Assembly (NCBI GenBank): GCA_017456145.1
Contig: JAFTJZ010000008.1
Coordinates: 1-57,481 of the forward strand
Reading direction: 5' to 3'
DNA length: 57,481 nucleotides
Origin: Clostridia bacterium
GTDB lineage: Bacteria; Bacillota; Clostridia; Oscillospirales; CAG-272
Shown here: in pieces, positions 33,523-41,588 of the stretch
Position numbering within the stretch: the stretch's first letter is position 1
Layout: each line of letters starts with the position of its first letter
Translations under genes and position numbers: made by a program
Notes under the pieces: generated by a model
What the model was told of the DNA's origin: nothing
The model's input: only the letters and a program-made list of their open reading frames with translations
Databases searched by the model: none

Positions 33523-34932
33523 ATGGAACGATTTTTTAAGCTGAAAGAACGCGGTACGACGGTCAAAACCGAATTTATTGCCGGCATGACTACCTTCTTT
33601 GCCATGGTTTACATATTGATGGTCAATGCCAATATGTTCGCCGATCCCTTTGGGGATGGCTCCAATCCGCTGGGCGTTTCGTACGGCGCGATTTATATTG
33701 CGACGGCGATCTCCGCCGTTATCGGCACGACGCTGGCGGGGCTTTTGTCCAATCTTCCGCTGGCGCAGGCGAGCGGCATGGGACTCAATGCCTTTTTCGT
33801 CTATACCGTCTGTATCGGATTTGGGCTGTCCTACGCCAATGCGCTGGTGCTGATCCTGATCGAGGGGTTGGTCTTCATCCTTCTGACTGTGACGGGACTG
33901 CGTAAAAAGATTTTTGATGCGCTGCCGGCTACCATTCTGGCTGCCATTCCGTCGGGAATCGGTCTGTTTATTGCCCTTCTTGGCTTGCAGAATGCGGGTA
34001 TCGTTGTGCCTGACAGCTCGACCTGCGTGGATCTGGCGTCCTTCAATCTGCTGCACCAAAGCTGGGGGAGCATCATGCCCATGGTGGTGACGCTGTGTAC
34101 GCTGCTGGCCATTGTCATCATGTCGCACAAGAACATCCGCGGCTCAGTGCTCATCGGTGTTGTGGGCGGTATGGCTCTTTACTATCTTCTGGGCTTGACC
34201 GTGGACGGTTTTTATGAGGGCCTGGATCTGCAGCTGATCAGTCCTGCGGATGCCTTCCGTGACTTTGGTACGCAATCACTGTTTACCGTATTTACCGAAG
34301 GTTTTGATTTTTCTGCCTACATTGAGACACACGGCAGTGCCAATCTCGTTCTTACCATCGTCACCACGGCGCTGGCGTTTTGCATGGTGGATATGTTTGA
34401 TACGCTGGGTACGCTGTACGCCGCTTGCGAGCGCGCCAATCTGTTGGACGAGCGCGGCGAGCCGCTCAATATGAACCGCGGGATGCTCTCCGATGCTATC
34501 GCGACGACGGCGGGCGCCATCTGCGGAACCTCGACCGTCACCACCTTCAGTGAGGTCAACGCCGGAGTGGCGGCGGGCGGTCGAACGGGACTGACCTCGG
34601 TATTTTGCGGGTTGTTCTTCTTTATCGCAATGTTTTTGAGCCCCATCGCCCAGCTGGTGCCGAGCTGTGCCACGGCTGCAGCGCTGATCTACGTTGGTAT
34701 TTTGATGATGGGTGCGGTTAAAAATATCGATTGGTCGGACTTCAAGGTTTCCGTTCCTGCTTTCCTGACGTTGGCGATCATGCCGTTTACCTATAATATT
34801 TCTTATGGTATTGCCTTTGGCCTGATTTCTTATATCGTCATCAGCGTATTCTGTGGCGATTTCAAAAAGATCAAGGTCAGCTCTTGGGTCATCGCAGCGC
34901 TGTTTGTTGCTATGCTGCTGCTGACGCATTGA
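33523..34932 (+). CDS. NCS2/AzgA-type purine permease
   Basis: A 469-residue polytopic membrane protein of the AzgA-like branch (guanine/hypoxanthine permeases such as PbuG). Key segments: GMTTFFAMVYILMVNANMF, ASGMGLNAFFVYTV, ALPATILAAIPSGIGLFIALLGLQNAGI, MVDMFDTLGTLYAA and AICGTSTVTTFSEVNAGVAAGGRTGLT, all typical and carrying the substrate-site residues. It imports guanine or hypoxanthine by proton symport. AAAAAGGAG lies before ATG 33523; the frame extends upstream to 33436 across the hairpin without a ribosome site. Location after guaA suggests joint purine control. Confidence 0.92.
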   Translation: MERFFKLKERGTTVKTEFIAGMTTFFAMVYILMVNANMFADPFGDGSNPLGVSYGAIYIATAISAVIGTTLAGLLSNLPLAQASGMGLNAFFVYTVCIGFGLSYANALVLILIEGLVFILLTVTGLRKKIFDALPATILAAIPSGIGLFIALLGLQNAGIVVPDSSTCVDLASFNLLHQSWGSIMPMVVTLCTLLAIVIMSHKNIRGSVLIGVVGGMALYYLLGLTVDGFYEGLDLQLISPADAFRDFGTQSLFTVFTEGFDFSAYIETHGSANLVLTIVTTALAFCMVDMFDTLGTLYAACERANLLDERGEPLNMNRGMLSDAIATTAGAICGTSTVTTFSEVNAGVAAGGRTGLTSVFCGLFFFIAMFLSPIAQLVPSCATAAALIYVGILMMGAVKNIDWSDFKVSVPAFLTLAIMPFTYNISYGIAFGLISYIVISVFCGDFKKIKVSSWVIAALFVAMLLLTH

Positions 34933-34950
34933 TGAGGGGTTAAGTTATAT

Positions 34951-35009
34951 GCGAGGGAAAACTTTTTTAGAAAAAAAGTTTTCCCTCGCGCTCCCTTTCA
35001 AAAAACTTT
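34951..35009 (+). repeat. Hairpin-tail element R2
   Basis: GCGAGGGAAAACTTTTTT pairs with its complement ending CCCTCGC, then tail GCTCCCTTTCAAAAAAC. Terminates the permease transcript. Confidence 0.8.
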
Positions 35010-35084
35010 TGGAAAAGGGGAAAGGGCGTTTTTTGAAGCTTTGGTGCGCTGATTTTGGGCGTTGGAGGGACAAAAAGTCCCTGT

Positions 35085-35121
35085 GCAACCTAAAGTTGCG
35101 CAATAGTTGGTGGCGCGCAAC
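35085..35121. promoter_or_regulatory. Candidate operator of the XRE gene
   Basis: Three copies of the half-site GCAAC/GTTGC: GTGCAACctaaaGTTGCGC, and GTTGCGC (35095-35101) facing GCGCAAC (35115-35121). The last arm overlaps the -35 region upstream of TATGAT (35134-35139). Confidence 0.5.
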
Positions 35122-35158
35122 CGAAAAATGTGCTATGATATGCGCGGAGGTGATGAGA

Positions 35159-35776
35159 ATGACCATTGGTCAAAGAATTTGCGAATTGAGAAAAGAAAAA
35201 GGATATTCGCAGGAATACGTGGCAGAGCGGCTGGACGTGACACGGCAGGCGGTGTCCAAGTGGGAGACCGACCAATGTGAGCCGGACACCTATAATCTGA
35301 TCGCGCTCTCCGAGCTTTTCGGTGTGACAGTGGAGTATCTTGCTACGGGGAAGGGCGCTGTGGAAACACCCTCACAATCGGCGCCGGTGGCGGCAATGGT
35401 GGGGAAAAGTCCGCTTTCGATGCGGCAGATCGCCGGGTTAGTATTTTTGACGGTCTGCCTTCTGTCCTCAATGCTCGCCCTCGTGCTGCAAACGCCGGAA
35501 TTGTTGATATTTTCGGCGGCGCTTTTGATCGGTGCGATCGTACTTTTGGTCCATGCCAAGCATGCAGGGCTGATTGCTCTGTGGTTGCAGTGGGTGCTGC
35601 TTTCGATTGTAATGATTTTTGCTGCGGGCAGTCCGCTTATCGTTTTTTCACCGTTCTACTATCAAAATGGGTTTCAGATCAATCTGATGTGGATCATCAG
35701 CGTGTTGTACTGGGTGTGGCTGATCGTCAATCTCGCGTGGACGGTGCGGGTGTTGTGGAAAAGGAAGAAAAGTTGA
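35159..35776 (+). CDS. XRE-family regulator with membrane domain
   Basis: A 205-residue protein. Residues 1-62 are a Cro/C1 helix-turn-helix (RICELRKEKGYSQEYVAERLDVTRQAVSKWETD). A short linker leads to four or so hydrophobic segments (about 85-195) ending in WKRKKS. Membrane-tethered XRE proteins of this layout are common in Clostridia and may sense envelope state; target genes are unknown. GGAGG lies 8 bases before ATG 35159, which is preferred over ATG 35153. It stands alone between repeats, so self-regulation through the upstream dyads is plausible. Confidence 0.85.
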   Translation: MTIGQRICELRKEKGYSQEYVAERLDVTRQAVSKWETDQCEPDTYNLIALSELFGVTVEYLATGKGAVETPSQSAPVAAMVGKSPLSMRQIAGLVFLTVCLLSSMLALVLQTPELLIFSAALLIGAIVLLVHAKHAGLIALWLQWVLLSIVMIFAAGSPLIVFSPFYYQNGFQINLMWIISVLYWVWLIVNLAWTVRVLWKRKKS

Positions 35777-35781
35777 ATTTT

Positions 35782-35833
35782 GTGGGGGAAACTTCTTGAG
35801 AAGTTTCCCCCAAACCCCCTTCAAGAACTTTCA
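35782..35833 (+). repeat. Hairpin-tail element R2
   Basis: TGGGGGAAACTTCT pairs with AGAAGTTTCCCCCA, then tail AACCCCCTTCAAGAACTTT. Confidence 0.75.
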
Positions 35834-35867
35834 TATTATGTTTACGGCAAGCTATTCCGCTATCTTT

Positions 35868-36095
35868 TGGGGTAGGGGCCCCAAAGGGAGGCTGCAGTCG
35901 TGATCCGTCAGCAACCGCTGCTCCGATAACATCCAAGCATTTTTATAAAGTTTTTTGAAGTGGGGGTACGGGGGAGAAACGATGTTTGCTGCTTTCGGGC
36001 TTGCCCGAAACGGCGGTGTTTAGCCGCCGAGGCAAACTCGAAGGTCGCTTGCGACCATCTTTTTCTCCAAAAAAGTTTCTCCCCCGCCTCTTTTT
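35868..36095 (+). repeat. Composite R2 hairpin with three-hairpin module R3, copy 3
   Basis: TTGGGGTAGGGGCCCCAAA at 35868, an inverted R2 tail (AAAGTTTTTTGAAG, 35947), then the arm GGGGGAGAAAC closing with GTTTCTCCCCC (about 36075-36085). The R3 module sits in its loop at 35981-36056: GATGTTTG, TTTCGGGC/GCCCGAAA, CGGCGG/CCGCCG, CAAACTCG, GGTCGC/GCGACC. This fills the gap between the XRE gene and blaI. Confidence 0.78.
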
Positions 36096-36108
36096 TTCTC
36101 CAAACCCC

Positions 36109-36137
36109 TTGACAAACTTGTCTACTTGTGATAGACT
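36109..36137 (+). promoter_or_regulatory. Promoter of blaI-blaR
   Basis: TTGACA, 17-base spacer, TAGACT. Confidence 0.8.
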
Positions 36138-36163
36138 ATATGCGTAGTCTATTGTGGATAGAC
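36120..36163. promoter_or_regulatory. Paired BlaI-type operators
   Basis: Two dyads of identical form GTCTA-N7-TAGAC at 36120-36136 and 36147-36163, 27 bases centre to centre. The first covers the -10 and the spacer, the second the start of the transcript, a layout suited to autorepression by a BlaI dimer pair. Confidence 0.75.
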
Positions 36164-36178
36164 AGAAAGGAGGCCGTT

Positions 36179-36547
36179 ATGGAAGATTATAAGCTTGGCT
36201 TGGTGGAGGCGAAATTTGCGGATATTGTTTGGTCGCAGGCGCCGATGACGACCAAGGAGTTGGTTGCGGCTTGCGAAAAGGCGTTGAACTGGAAACGCAC
36301 GACGACCTATACCGTGCTCAAAAAGCTGTGTGAGAGGGGCATTTTTCACACCGAGGACGGGCAGGTGAGCGTGCTGATCGGCAGAGATGATTTTTACGCC
36401 ATGCAGAGCGAGCATTTCGTCGCGCAGACGTATGATGGTTCGCTGCCTGCCTTTATCGCGGCGTTTACCTCACGTAAGCGCTTGACCGAGGATGAGATCG
36501 TCGAGATCCGTCGGATGATCGATGCATATGAGGAGGGCGGGAAATGA
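36179..36547 (+). CDS. blaI: BlaI/MecI-family repressor
   Basis: A 122-residue winged-helix repressor. KLGLVEAKFADIVWSQAPMT, TTTYTVLKKLCERGIF and the helical C-terminal dimerisation part fit BlaI/MecI. A typical partner cleaves it or triggers its release on a cell-wall signal. AAAGGAGG lies 6 bases before ATG 36179; the ATG at 36128 falls in the promoter. The stop overlaps the start of the M56 sensor gene by ATGA. Two matching dyads upstream support self-regulation. No beta-lactamase is next to it, so the regulated output may be only this pair or a distant gene. Confidence 0.92.
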   Translation: MEDYKLGLVEAKFADIVWSQAPMTTKELVAACEKALNWKRTTTYTVLKKLCERGIFHTEDGQVSVLIGRDDFYAMQSEHFVAQTYDGSLPAFIAAFTSRKRLTEDEIVEIRRMIDAYEEGGK

Positions 36548-39138
36548 GTACGGTTTTTCTGCGTGTCTGCAATCTTGCGCTGGTTGCTGCCTGGGTAGCG
36601 CTTGCGGTCATGCTGGCACGTTTGCTGCTCAGAAAAGCGCCGCGCTGGATCAGCTGCCTTCTGTGGAGCGTCGTTGCGCTGCGGTTGATGCTGCCGTTTT
36701 CTTTTGAAAGTATGTTCAGCCTGATTCCCTCGGCGCAGCCGTTGCCCGAAAATATTGCAATGGTGCCGCAGCCCGTCATCAGCTCCGGCATCGCGGCGGT
36801 GGACAACGTGGTCAATCCCGTGATCTCCGCGACGCTCACACCTGCGGTGGGGGATAGCATCAACCCCATGCAGCTTTTACTGGAGATCGGCGCGTGGGTG
36901 TGGCTGGTCGGCGTGGGAGGCATGCTGGTGTATGCGCTGATCTCCTACCTTCGGCTTACCCGCAGCGTGCGTGCCTCCATCCGCGAGAACGGCGTGCTGC
37001 GCTGCGACGATATTACCTCGCCCTTTATCCTTGGCGTGATCCGCCCGCGCATCTATTTACCTTCGACGCTGGACGAGCAAACAGCGGCGTACGTCATTGC
37101 GCATGAGCGGGCGCATCTGCGGCGGTGGGATCACATCTGGAAGCCGCTGGGTTTTGCATTGTTGTCGGTCTACTGGTTTCAACCGCTTTTGTGGGTGGCA
37201 TACGTGCTGCTTTGCCGCGACATTGAAGCCGCTTGCGACGAGAGAGTCATCCGAGAGATGGACGGCGGTGACAAGAAACGGTATTCCGAGGCGCTGCTCT
37301 CTTGCAGTGTGCGGAGCCGTGCGCTCAGTGCCTGCCCGCTTGCCTTTGGAGAGGTGGGCGTCAAGAGCAGGATACGCGCCGTGCTGAACTACAGACGACC
37401 GGCGTTCTGGGTCATTCTGATTGCCGTGCTGCTCAGCGTCCTGCTTGCCGTTGGACTTCTGAGCGATCCGTGGCAAACGCCCGGTGATCTTTTGCAGCCG
37501 GGCACGTCGTGGGCAGACGAGGACGGTGTGCTGGAGCTGACGGTGCAGGAGAATTTTGAAATTCTCGGCACCATGTCGTTTGACGATGTGCAGATGGACG
37601 TGCGGATGATGTATCGCGAACAATATGCCGAGATATGCGCCATTGATGATGTGTACGGTGACGCACCGCTGCTCAAATGCGGGCTGCGGGCGCGGCGCGG
37701 CAAGCTTGTGCTACTCGTGAAAGAGGATACTGTGCAGACGGGCATTGAGCAGCTGACGCTCAAGCGGCGGACCGGGGACGCGGTGACAGTTGCCCCGAAC
37801 GCCGTTCATACCGAGTATGAGGGAATTTATCTGACCATCGACACCATACAGTACAATCAGGATGGGTCACTTACCCTGTACGCAAGCTGGCACAACGAAA
37901 GCGAGGCGCAGGCTATATATGGCGAGCCTTACGCGATCGATTATTGGGACGGAGCTGCCTGGGTCGATCTTACGCCCGAAAATTTAGGATTTGAGCTGCC
38001 GGGGTATCTGCTCTCTCCCGGTGAGGTTAAGCAAAAAGAGTATTCCACCGCGAGATTTGGCTTGCCGTCTGCGGGGCGCTACCGTCTGCGCAGTCACTTT
38101 TCTATCGAAGATCTGCCCTACAAGGAGTGGGTCGAAACGCAGAACAATTACGAAACGTGGATGGAATTTACCGTTACAAAGCTCTCTGATCCGACACAGG
38201 CAGATGTCGAGGCGCAGCTTTCGTATGTACAGAGTGCGTATCCCGAATACTTTGGACTTGATACAACGGACGGGCTGACCGTCTACGTCTGGCAGATGGC
38301 GGCAGGATCGTATTCCTGCGGGCTTTTGCCGGGGCAGCCGAATGACCACGAGCAGATGCAGCTGCTGCAACTCAAGGGAACGAGCATCGAGCAGATGAAA
38401 ACCATTCTGAATGACTATGCGCTGCCCGAGGATCAGATCACCGTGGAACCGACGTATATGCTGTATTCCAGTTATCTTCATACGTTCAGCGAGGCTGAGA
38501 TCTGGAGCATCAAAGCCATGCTGGGGATTGACGGTTACACGCCGCGCATCGACGCGGCCGTGTGCGATATTGACCGCGACGGTAAGCAGGAACACGTTAT
38601 CATCAGCACGGGACCTACGTTCGGGCGGTTTTCCTTCCGCCTGTCTGTGTATGATGTGGACAGCGGACAGAGCAAGTATAACGGGGTGTTTTATTCGCCG
38701 GTGATGCAGCTGCGGCTGGAGATCGGCACGGACGGTAATTTATATCTGTGCGGTACGGAGCAGCTCAGCGGCGTTGAGCACCGTTATGACGTCACCATGA
38801 AGGATGGCGTGGTGTCCATCACCGAGGATGGCGTACCGATCGGTGAGGAGATGGATCCGGATTCCGTTCCCGGAAGCGCGGATGCCGAAAAGGGCAAGAA
38901 CCGGGTAGTACCACCCACGGCAATTGCCTTTCCTCTGTCGGATGAAACGCACCGATATTTAGAACCGCAGATCATTTTAACGTATGCCGTTGAAAACGAT
39001 AGTCCTTGGGGACGTTACATTTATCACCGCGTTTTCAAGAAATGTTATGATTGCGGTGAGGTCATCGAGGCAGTTGAACCGTACCTCTGCCAATATAATA
39101 ACGAGCTGTGTCAAGGCGGTTGCCTGAGCGGGCGTTGA
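36544..39138 (+). CDS. BlaR1-like M56 metallopeptidase sensor
   Basis: An 864-residue membrane protein. Four helices fill the first 300 residues, with the zinc peptidase motif HERAH (about 186-190) and EAACDERVI downstream supplying the third ligand. This is the BlaR1/MecR1 antirepressor domain, which cuts BlaI-type repressors. After a last helix near 290 the outside portion does not show a penicillin-binding (STxK/KTG) domain. It has a Big_14-like Ig domain (about 420-540, GIYLTIDTIQYNQDGSLTLY), a DUF-like segment with QPNDHEQMQLLQLKG, and a VCDIDRDGKQEHVIIS strand domain. The signal it senses is therefore probably not a beta-lactam bound covalently. Coupled to blaI. Confidence 0.87.
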   Translation: MSTVFLRVCNLALVAAWVALAVMLARLLLRKAPRWISCLLWSVVALRLMLPFSFESMFSLIPSAQPLPENIAMVPQPVISSGIAAVDNVVNPVISATLTPAVGDSINPMQLLLEIGAWVWLVGVGGMLVYALISYLRLTRSVRASIRENGVLRCDDITSPFILGVIRPRIYLPSTLDEQTAAYVIAHERAHLRRWDHIWKPLGFALLSVYWFQPLLWVAYVLLCRDIEAACDERVIREMDGGDKKRYSEALLSCSVRSRALSACPLAFGEVGVKSRIRAVLNYRRPAFWVILIAVLLSVLLAVGLLSDPWQTPGDLLQPGTSWADEDGVLELTVQENFEILGTMSFDDVQMDVRMMYREQYAEICAIDDVYGDAPLLKCGLRARRGKLVLLVKEDTVQTGIEQLTLKRRTGDAVTVAPNAVHTEYEGIYLTIDTIQYNQDGSLTLYASWHNESEAQAIYGEPYAIDYWDGAAWVDLTPENLGFELPGYLLSPGEVKQKEYSTARFGLPSAGRYRLRSHFSIEDLPYKEWVETQNNYETWMEFTVTKLSDPTQADVEAQLSYVQSAYPEYFGLDTTDGLTVYVWQMAAGSYSCGLLPGQPNDHEQMQLLQLKGTSIEQMKTILNDYALPEDQITVEPTYMLYSSYLHTFSEAEIWSIKAMLGIDGYTPRIDAAVCDIDRDGKQEHVIISTGPTFGRFSFRLSVYDVDSGQSKYNGVFYSPVMQLRLEIGTDGNLYLCGTEQLSGVEHRYDVTMKDGVVSITEDGVPIGEEMDPDSVPGSADAEKGKNRVVPPTAIAFPLSDETHRYLEPQIILTYAVENDSPWGRYIYHRVFKKCYDCGEVIEAVEPYLCQYNNELCQGGCLSGR

Positions 39139-39197
39139 GCGTCGTTATGACGTTACGATGCAGAATGGTGTGTCGATTGGGGGAGAGATTAGGAAAT

Positions 39198-39350
39198 AGA
39201 AGGTTGTGCGAACAAAGATTTCTGTCTATAGTTGGTTTGTTGCCTATTTCTTTGGCGCAACCCAAAGAAATAGGCGAAAGAAAACGTGCGAAAGGGGGCT
39301 CCGAGCCCCCTTTCGATTCCCCCGGCTTGTGCGCGTTTTGCACGTAGGGG
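39198..39350 (-). repeat. Multi-hairpin dispersed element, copy D (inverted)
   Basis: Starts with AGGTTGTGCGAACA as copy A does, then GCCTATTTCTTTGG/CCAAAGAAATAGGC, then GAAAGGGGGCT/AGCCCCCTTTC. Hairpin arms differ from copies A-C in a compensatory way. Lies in the 39139-39573 gap. Confidence 0.75.
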
Positions 39351-39439
39351 ACTAAAGTCTTTCGTACGTACGCTTCGCTGCTATTCTATCGGGATAGCGA
39401 AATTCTTTGCAGCGATCCAAATTTATCCAATCCCCTTAT

Positions 39440-39512
39440 TAAAGTTCTTGAAGGAGGGGGTGCGGGGGAGGAAAATTCTTTCAAGAATTTTCCTCCCCCG
39501 CCTCTTTTTTTC
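39440..39512 (-). repeat. Hairpin-tail element R2 (inverted)
   Basis: Tail AAAGTTCTTGAAGGAGGGGG, then GGGGGAGGAAAATTCTT paired with AAGAATTTTCCTCCCCC. Confidence 0.8.
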
Positions 39513-39521
39513 AAAAACCTC

Positions 39522-39553
39522 TTGACAAACAATACTATGTGTGGTATAGTATT
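39522..39553 (+). promoter_or_regulatory. Promoter and PadR operator candidate
   Basis: TTGACA, 17-base spacer, TATAGT. The perfect dyad AATACTAT-N7-ATAGTATT (39531-39553) spans spacer and -10, as expected for an autoregulated PadR gene. Confidence 0.8.
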
Positions 39554-39573
39554 ATACGTAAGGAGGTGTTGGG

Positions 39574-39900
39574 ATGGACATACAGATCAAGCGCGGCCTA
39601 TTGGATGTTTGTGTTCTTGCCGCCATTAAAAATGAGGAATCCTACGGTTATCAGATCATCAAAGATATGAAACCGTACGTGGAGATTTCGGAATCCACGC
39701 TGTATCCCATTCTCCGCCGGCTGGAGGCGAGTGAACTTTTGACCGTCCGCTCCGCCGAGCATAACGGGCGGCTGCGGAAATATTATCGCATCACACCGGC
39801 AGGACTTGACCGTCTGGCGGAATTTCAAGCACAATGGCAGGAGATGCGTGCGATTTATGAATTTGTGACGAGGGAGGAAACCATGCATGAAGAAGAATGA
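39574..39900 (+). CDS. PadR-family regulator
   Basis: A 108-residue winged-helix protein of the short PadR-s2 type: GLLDVCVLAAIKNEESYGYQI, then SESTLYPILRRLE (recognition region) and KYYRITPAGLDRL (wing). Such proteins repress their own operon, usually with envelope-stress genes. TAAGGAGG precedes the ATG. Its 3' end overlaps the DUF1700 gene by 14 bases, and the DUF4097 gene follows. The dyad upstream fits autoregulation. Confidence 0.95.
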   Translation: MDIQIKRGLLDVCVLAAIKNEESYGYQIIKDMKPYVEISESTLYPILRRLEASELLTVRSAEHNGRLRKYYRITPAGLDRLAEFQAQWQEMRAIYEFVTREETMHEEE

Positions 39901-40489
39901 ATTTTTGGAGCAGCTGCAAACGCTTTTGTCGGGGCTGGAGCCGTCCGAGCGGGAAGGCTCGCTGGAATATTATCGTGAGTTGATTGATGACCGTATGGAG
40001 GAGGGGCTTGACGAGGCGGCCGCAGTGGCTGCTGTCGGTACGCCTGCAGCGGCGGCGCAGGCGATTCTGGGTGAGCTGCCGTTGCCGCGCTTGGTCAAGG
40101 CGCGGGTCAGACCGCGGCGTCGGCTGTCCGCATGGGAGATCGTACTGCTGGTGCTGGGTTCGCCCATCTGGCTGTCGCTGTTGATCGCGGTGCTCTCGGT
40201 GCTGATTTCGCTTTATGCCGTGCTCTGGGCGGTGGTGATCAGCCTTTGGGCGGCGGAGCTGTCGCTGGGCGCGGGAGCGTTGGTGGGACTACCGTTATTT
40301 TTAATGTCGATCGTTGAGGGACACTTCGGCGCGGGGGTGATGTACCTTGGCGGAGCACTGCTTTTGGCGGGATTTGCCATATTCGCCTTCTTTGGCTGCT
40401 TGCAGCTGACCAAGGGGCTGCTTGCTTTGAGCCGTAGATTTGTTTTGTGGATCAAGCTCAGCTTGATCGGAAAGGAGACCATGCAGTGA
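39887..40489 (+). CDS. DUF1700 membrane protein
   Basis: A 200-residue protein. Residues 1-60 have the HAAS-type start MKKNEFLEQLQTLLSGLEPSEREGSLEYY, which is helical and typical of DUF1700, then AAAVAAVGTPAAAAQAILGEL. Three or so hydrophobic helices (about 85-185) follow. The family is nearly always found between a PadR regulator and a DUF4097 protein, and is thought to act in envelope stress signalling; the molecular role is not known. Its stop overlaps the GTG start of the next gene. Confidence 0.9.
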   Translation: MKKNEFLEQLQTLLSGLEPSEREGSLEYYRELIDDRMEEGLDEAAAVAAVGTPAAAAQAILGELPLPRLVKARVRPRRRLSAWEIVLLVLGSPIWLSLLIAVLSVLISLYAVLWAVVISLWAAELSLGAGALVGLPLFLMSIVEGHFGAGVMYLGGALLLAGFAIFAFFGCLQLTKGLLALSRRFVLWIKLSLIGKETMQ

Positions 40490-41475
40490 AAAAAAGTGTG
40501 AAAATAATGATGATCGTTGCGCTTGCCCTGATTTTGGCGGGTGGTGTGCTGCTGCTTGGCGGCTGTGTGATATTCGGCGCAGAATCCTTTGAGCACGGGG
40601 CGCAGGAGTATCGGGAAAAGACATATGATATGACCGAGCAGAGCTTTGAGAACATTTGGGTGCAGACCAACGTGGCGGATGTGAGCCTGCTTCCTTCCAC
40701 GGATGACCACTGCCGTGTGGTCTGCTATGAAAGCAACAAGATGTACCACACCGTAGAGGTAAAGAACGGTACGCTGGTCATCCGGGCGGTGGATTCTCGC
40801 AAATGGTATGATCACATTGGTTTGATCTTTGAGGATATGAAGGTCACGATCTATCTCCCGGCGAGCGATTATGCGACCTTGCAGGTGGATACCGACACAG
40901 GGAAGATCACGGTGCCGTCGGGCTTTGCCTTTTCGTCGGTGACGCTGGAGAGCGACACGGGTGCGGTTGAATTTGGGGCAACGTCGCGCGGTACGATGCA
41001 TCTTTGCACCGACACGGGTGCCATTCGCATGAGCGATGCTGCGGCACAGAGGCTGCAGGTTGAGAGCGATACGGGCAGTATTCGGGCAGAGCGGCTGACG
41101 GTAACGGAGACCATGGTGCTGGAGAGTGATACGGGCAGCATAGAGTTACATACGGTACAGGCGGCCGCATTGCAGGTCAGCAGCGATACCTCTGCGGTGC
41201 GGATGGAGGATGTTATCATCGCGGGGAATCTGTCCATAGAGACGCACACCGGCGGCATAGAGCTGCGGGACAGCGACGCGCAGACCCTTCACATTGAGAG
41301 CACCACGGGCAGCGTGTACGCCTCGCTGCTTACCCCGAAGATCTGCTATGCCTCCTCTGATACGGGCAAGGTCGACGTTCCGCAGAGCTATGAGGGCGGC
41401 AGATGTGAGGTTGAGACAGACACGGGCAGTATTTATATCGAATTTCCTTACGGCACGGCGCTTGCCGATCCGTAA
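40486..41475 (+). CDS. DUF4097 adhesin-like beta-helix protein
   Basis: A 329-residue protein. An N-terminal helix (about 5-28, ALILAGGVLLLGGCVIF) may be a signal or anchor; GGC resembles a lipobox. Residues 50-330 are a run of short beta repeats with the phrase SDTG or TDTG at each turn (about ten copies), the DUF4097 pattern of a right-handed beta helix. I place the start at GTG 40486: AAAGGAG lies 8 bases before it and it overlaps the DUF1700 stop (GTGA). The upstream ATG frame (40447) lacks a ribosome site. Confidence 0.88.
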   Translation: MKKSVKIMMIVALALILAGGVLLLGGCVIFGAESFEHGAQEYREKTYDMTEQSFENIWVQTNVADVSLLPSTDDHCRVVCYESNKMYHTVEVKNGTLVIRAVDSRKWYDHIGLIFEDMKVTIYLPASDYATLQVDTDTGKITVPSGFAFSSVTLESDTGAVEFGATSRGTMHLCTDTGAIRMSDAAAQRLQVESDTGSIRAERLTVTETMVLESDTGSIELHTVQAAALQVSSDTSAVRMEDVIIAGNLSIETHTGGIELRDSDAQTLHIESTTGSVYASLLTPKICYASSDTGKVDVPQSYEGGRCEVETDTGSIYIEFPYGTALADP

Positions 41476-41520
41476 GCTCCTTGTCGCAGATCGAGTTTCG
41501 CCGAAATAAAAGACTTCCCC

Positions 41521-41549
41521 TTGACAAAACAAATTGCGTATGATATAAT
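41521..41549 (+). promoter_or_regulatory. Promoter of the third GxGYxYP-like gene
   Basis: TTGACA, 17-base spacer, TATAAT, both exact. Confidence 0.9.
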
Positions 41550-41588
41550 TTGATTGAAAATATAAATAAAACCAAGGGGATATAGCTT

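Noticed and set aside
36544-39138. Beta-lactam resistance locus
   Set aside because: No beta-lactamase or PBP2a gene is linked, and the sensor shows no penicillin-binding motifs.
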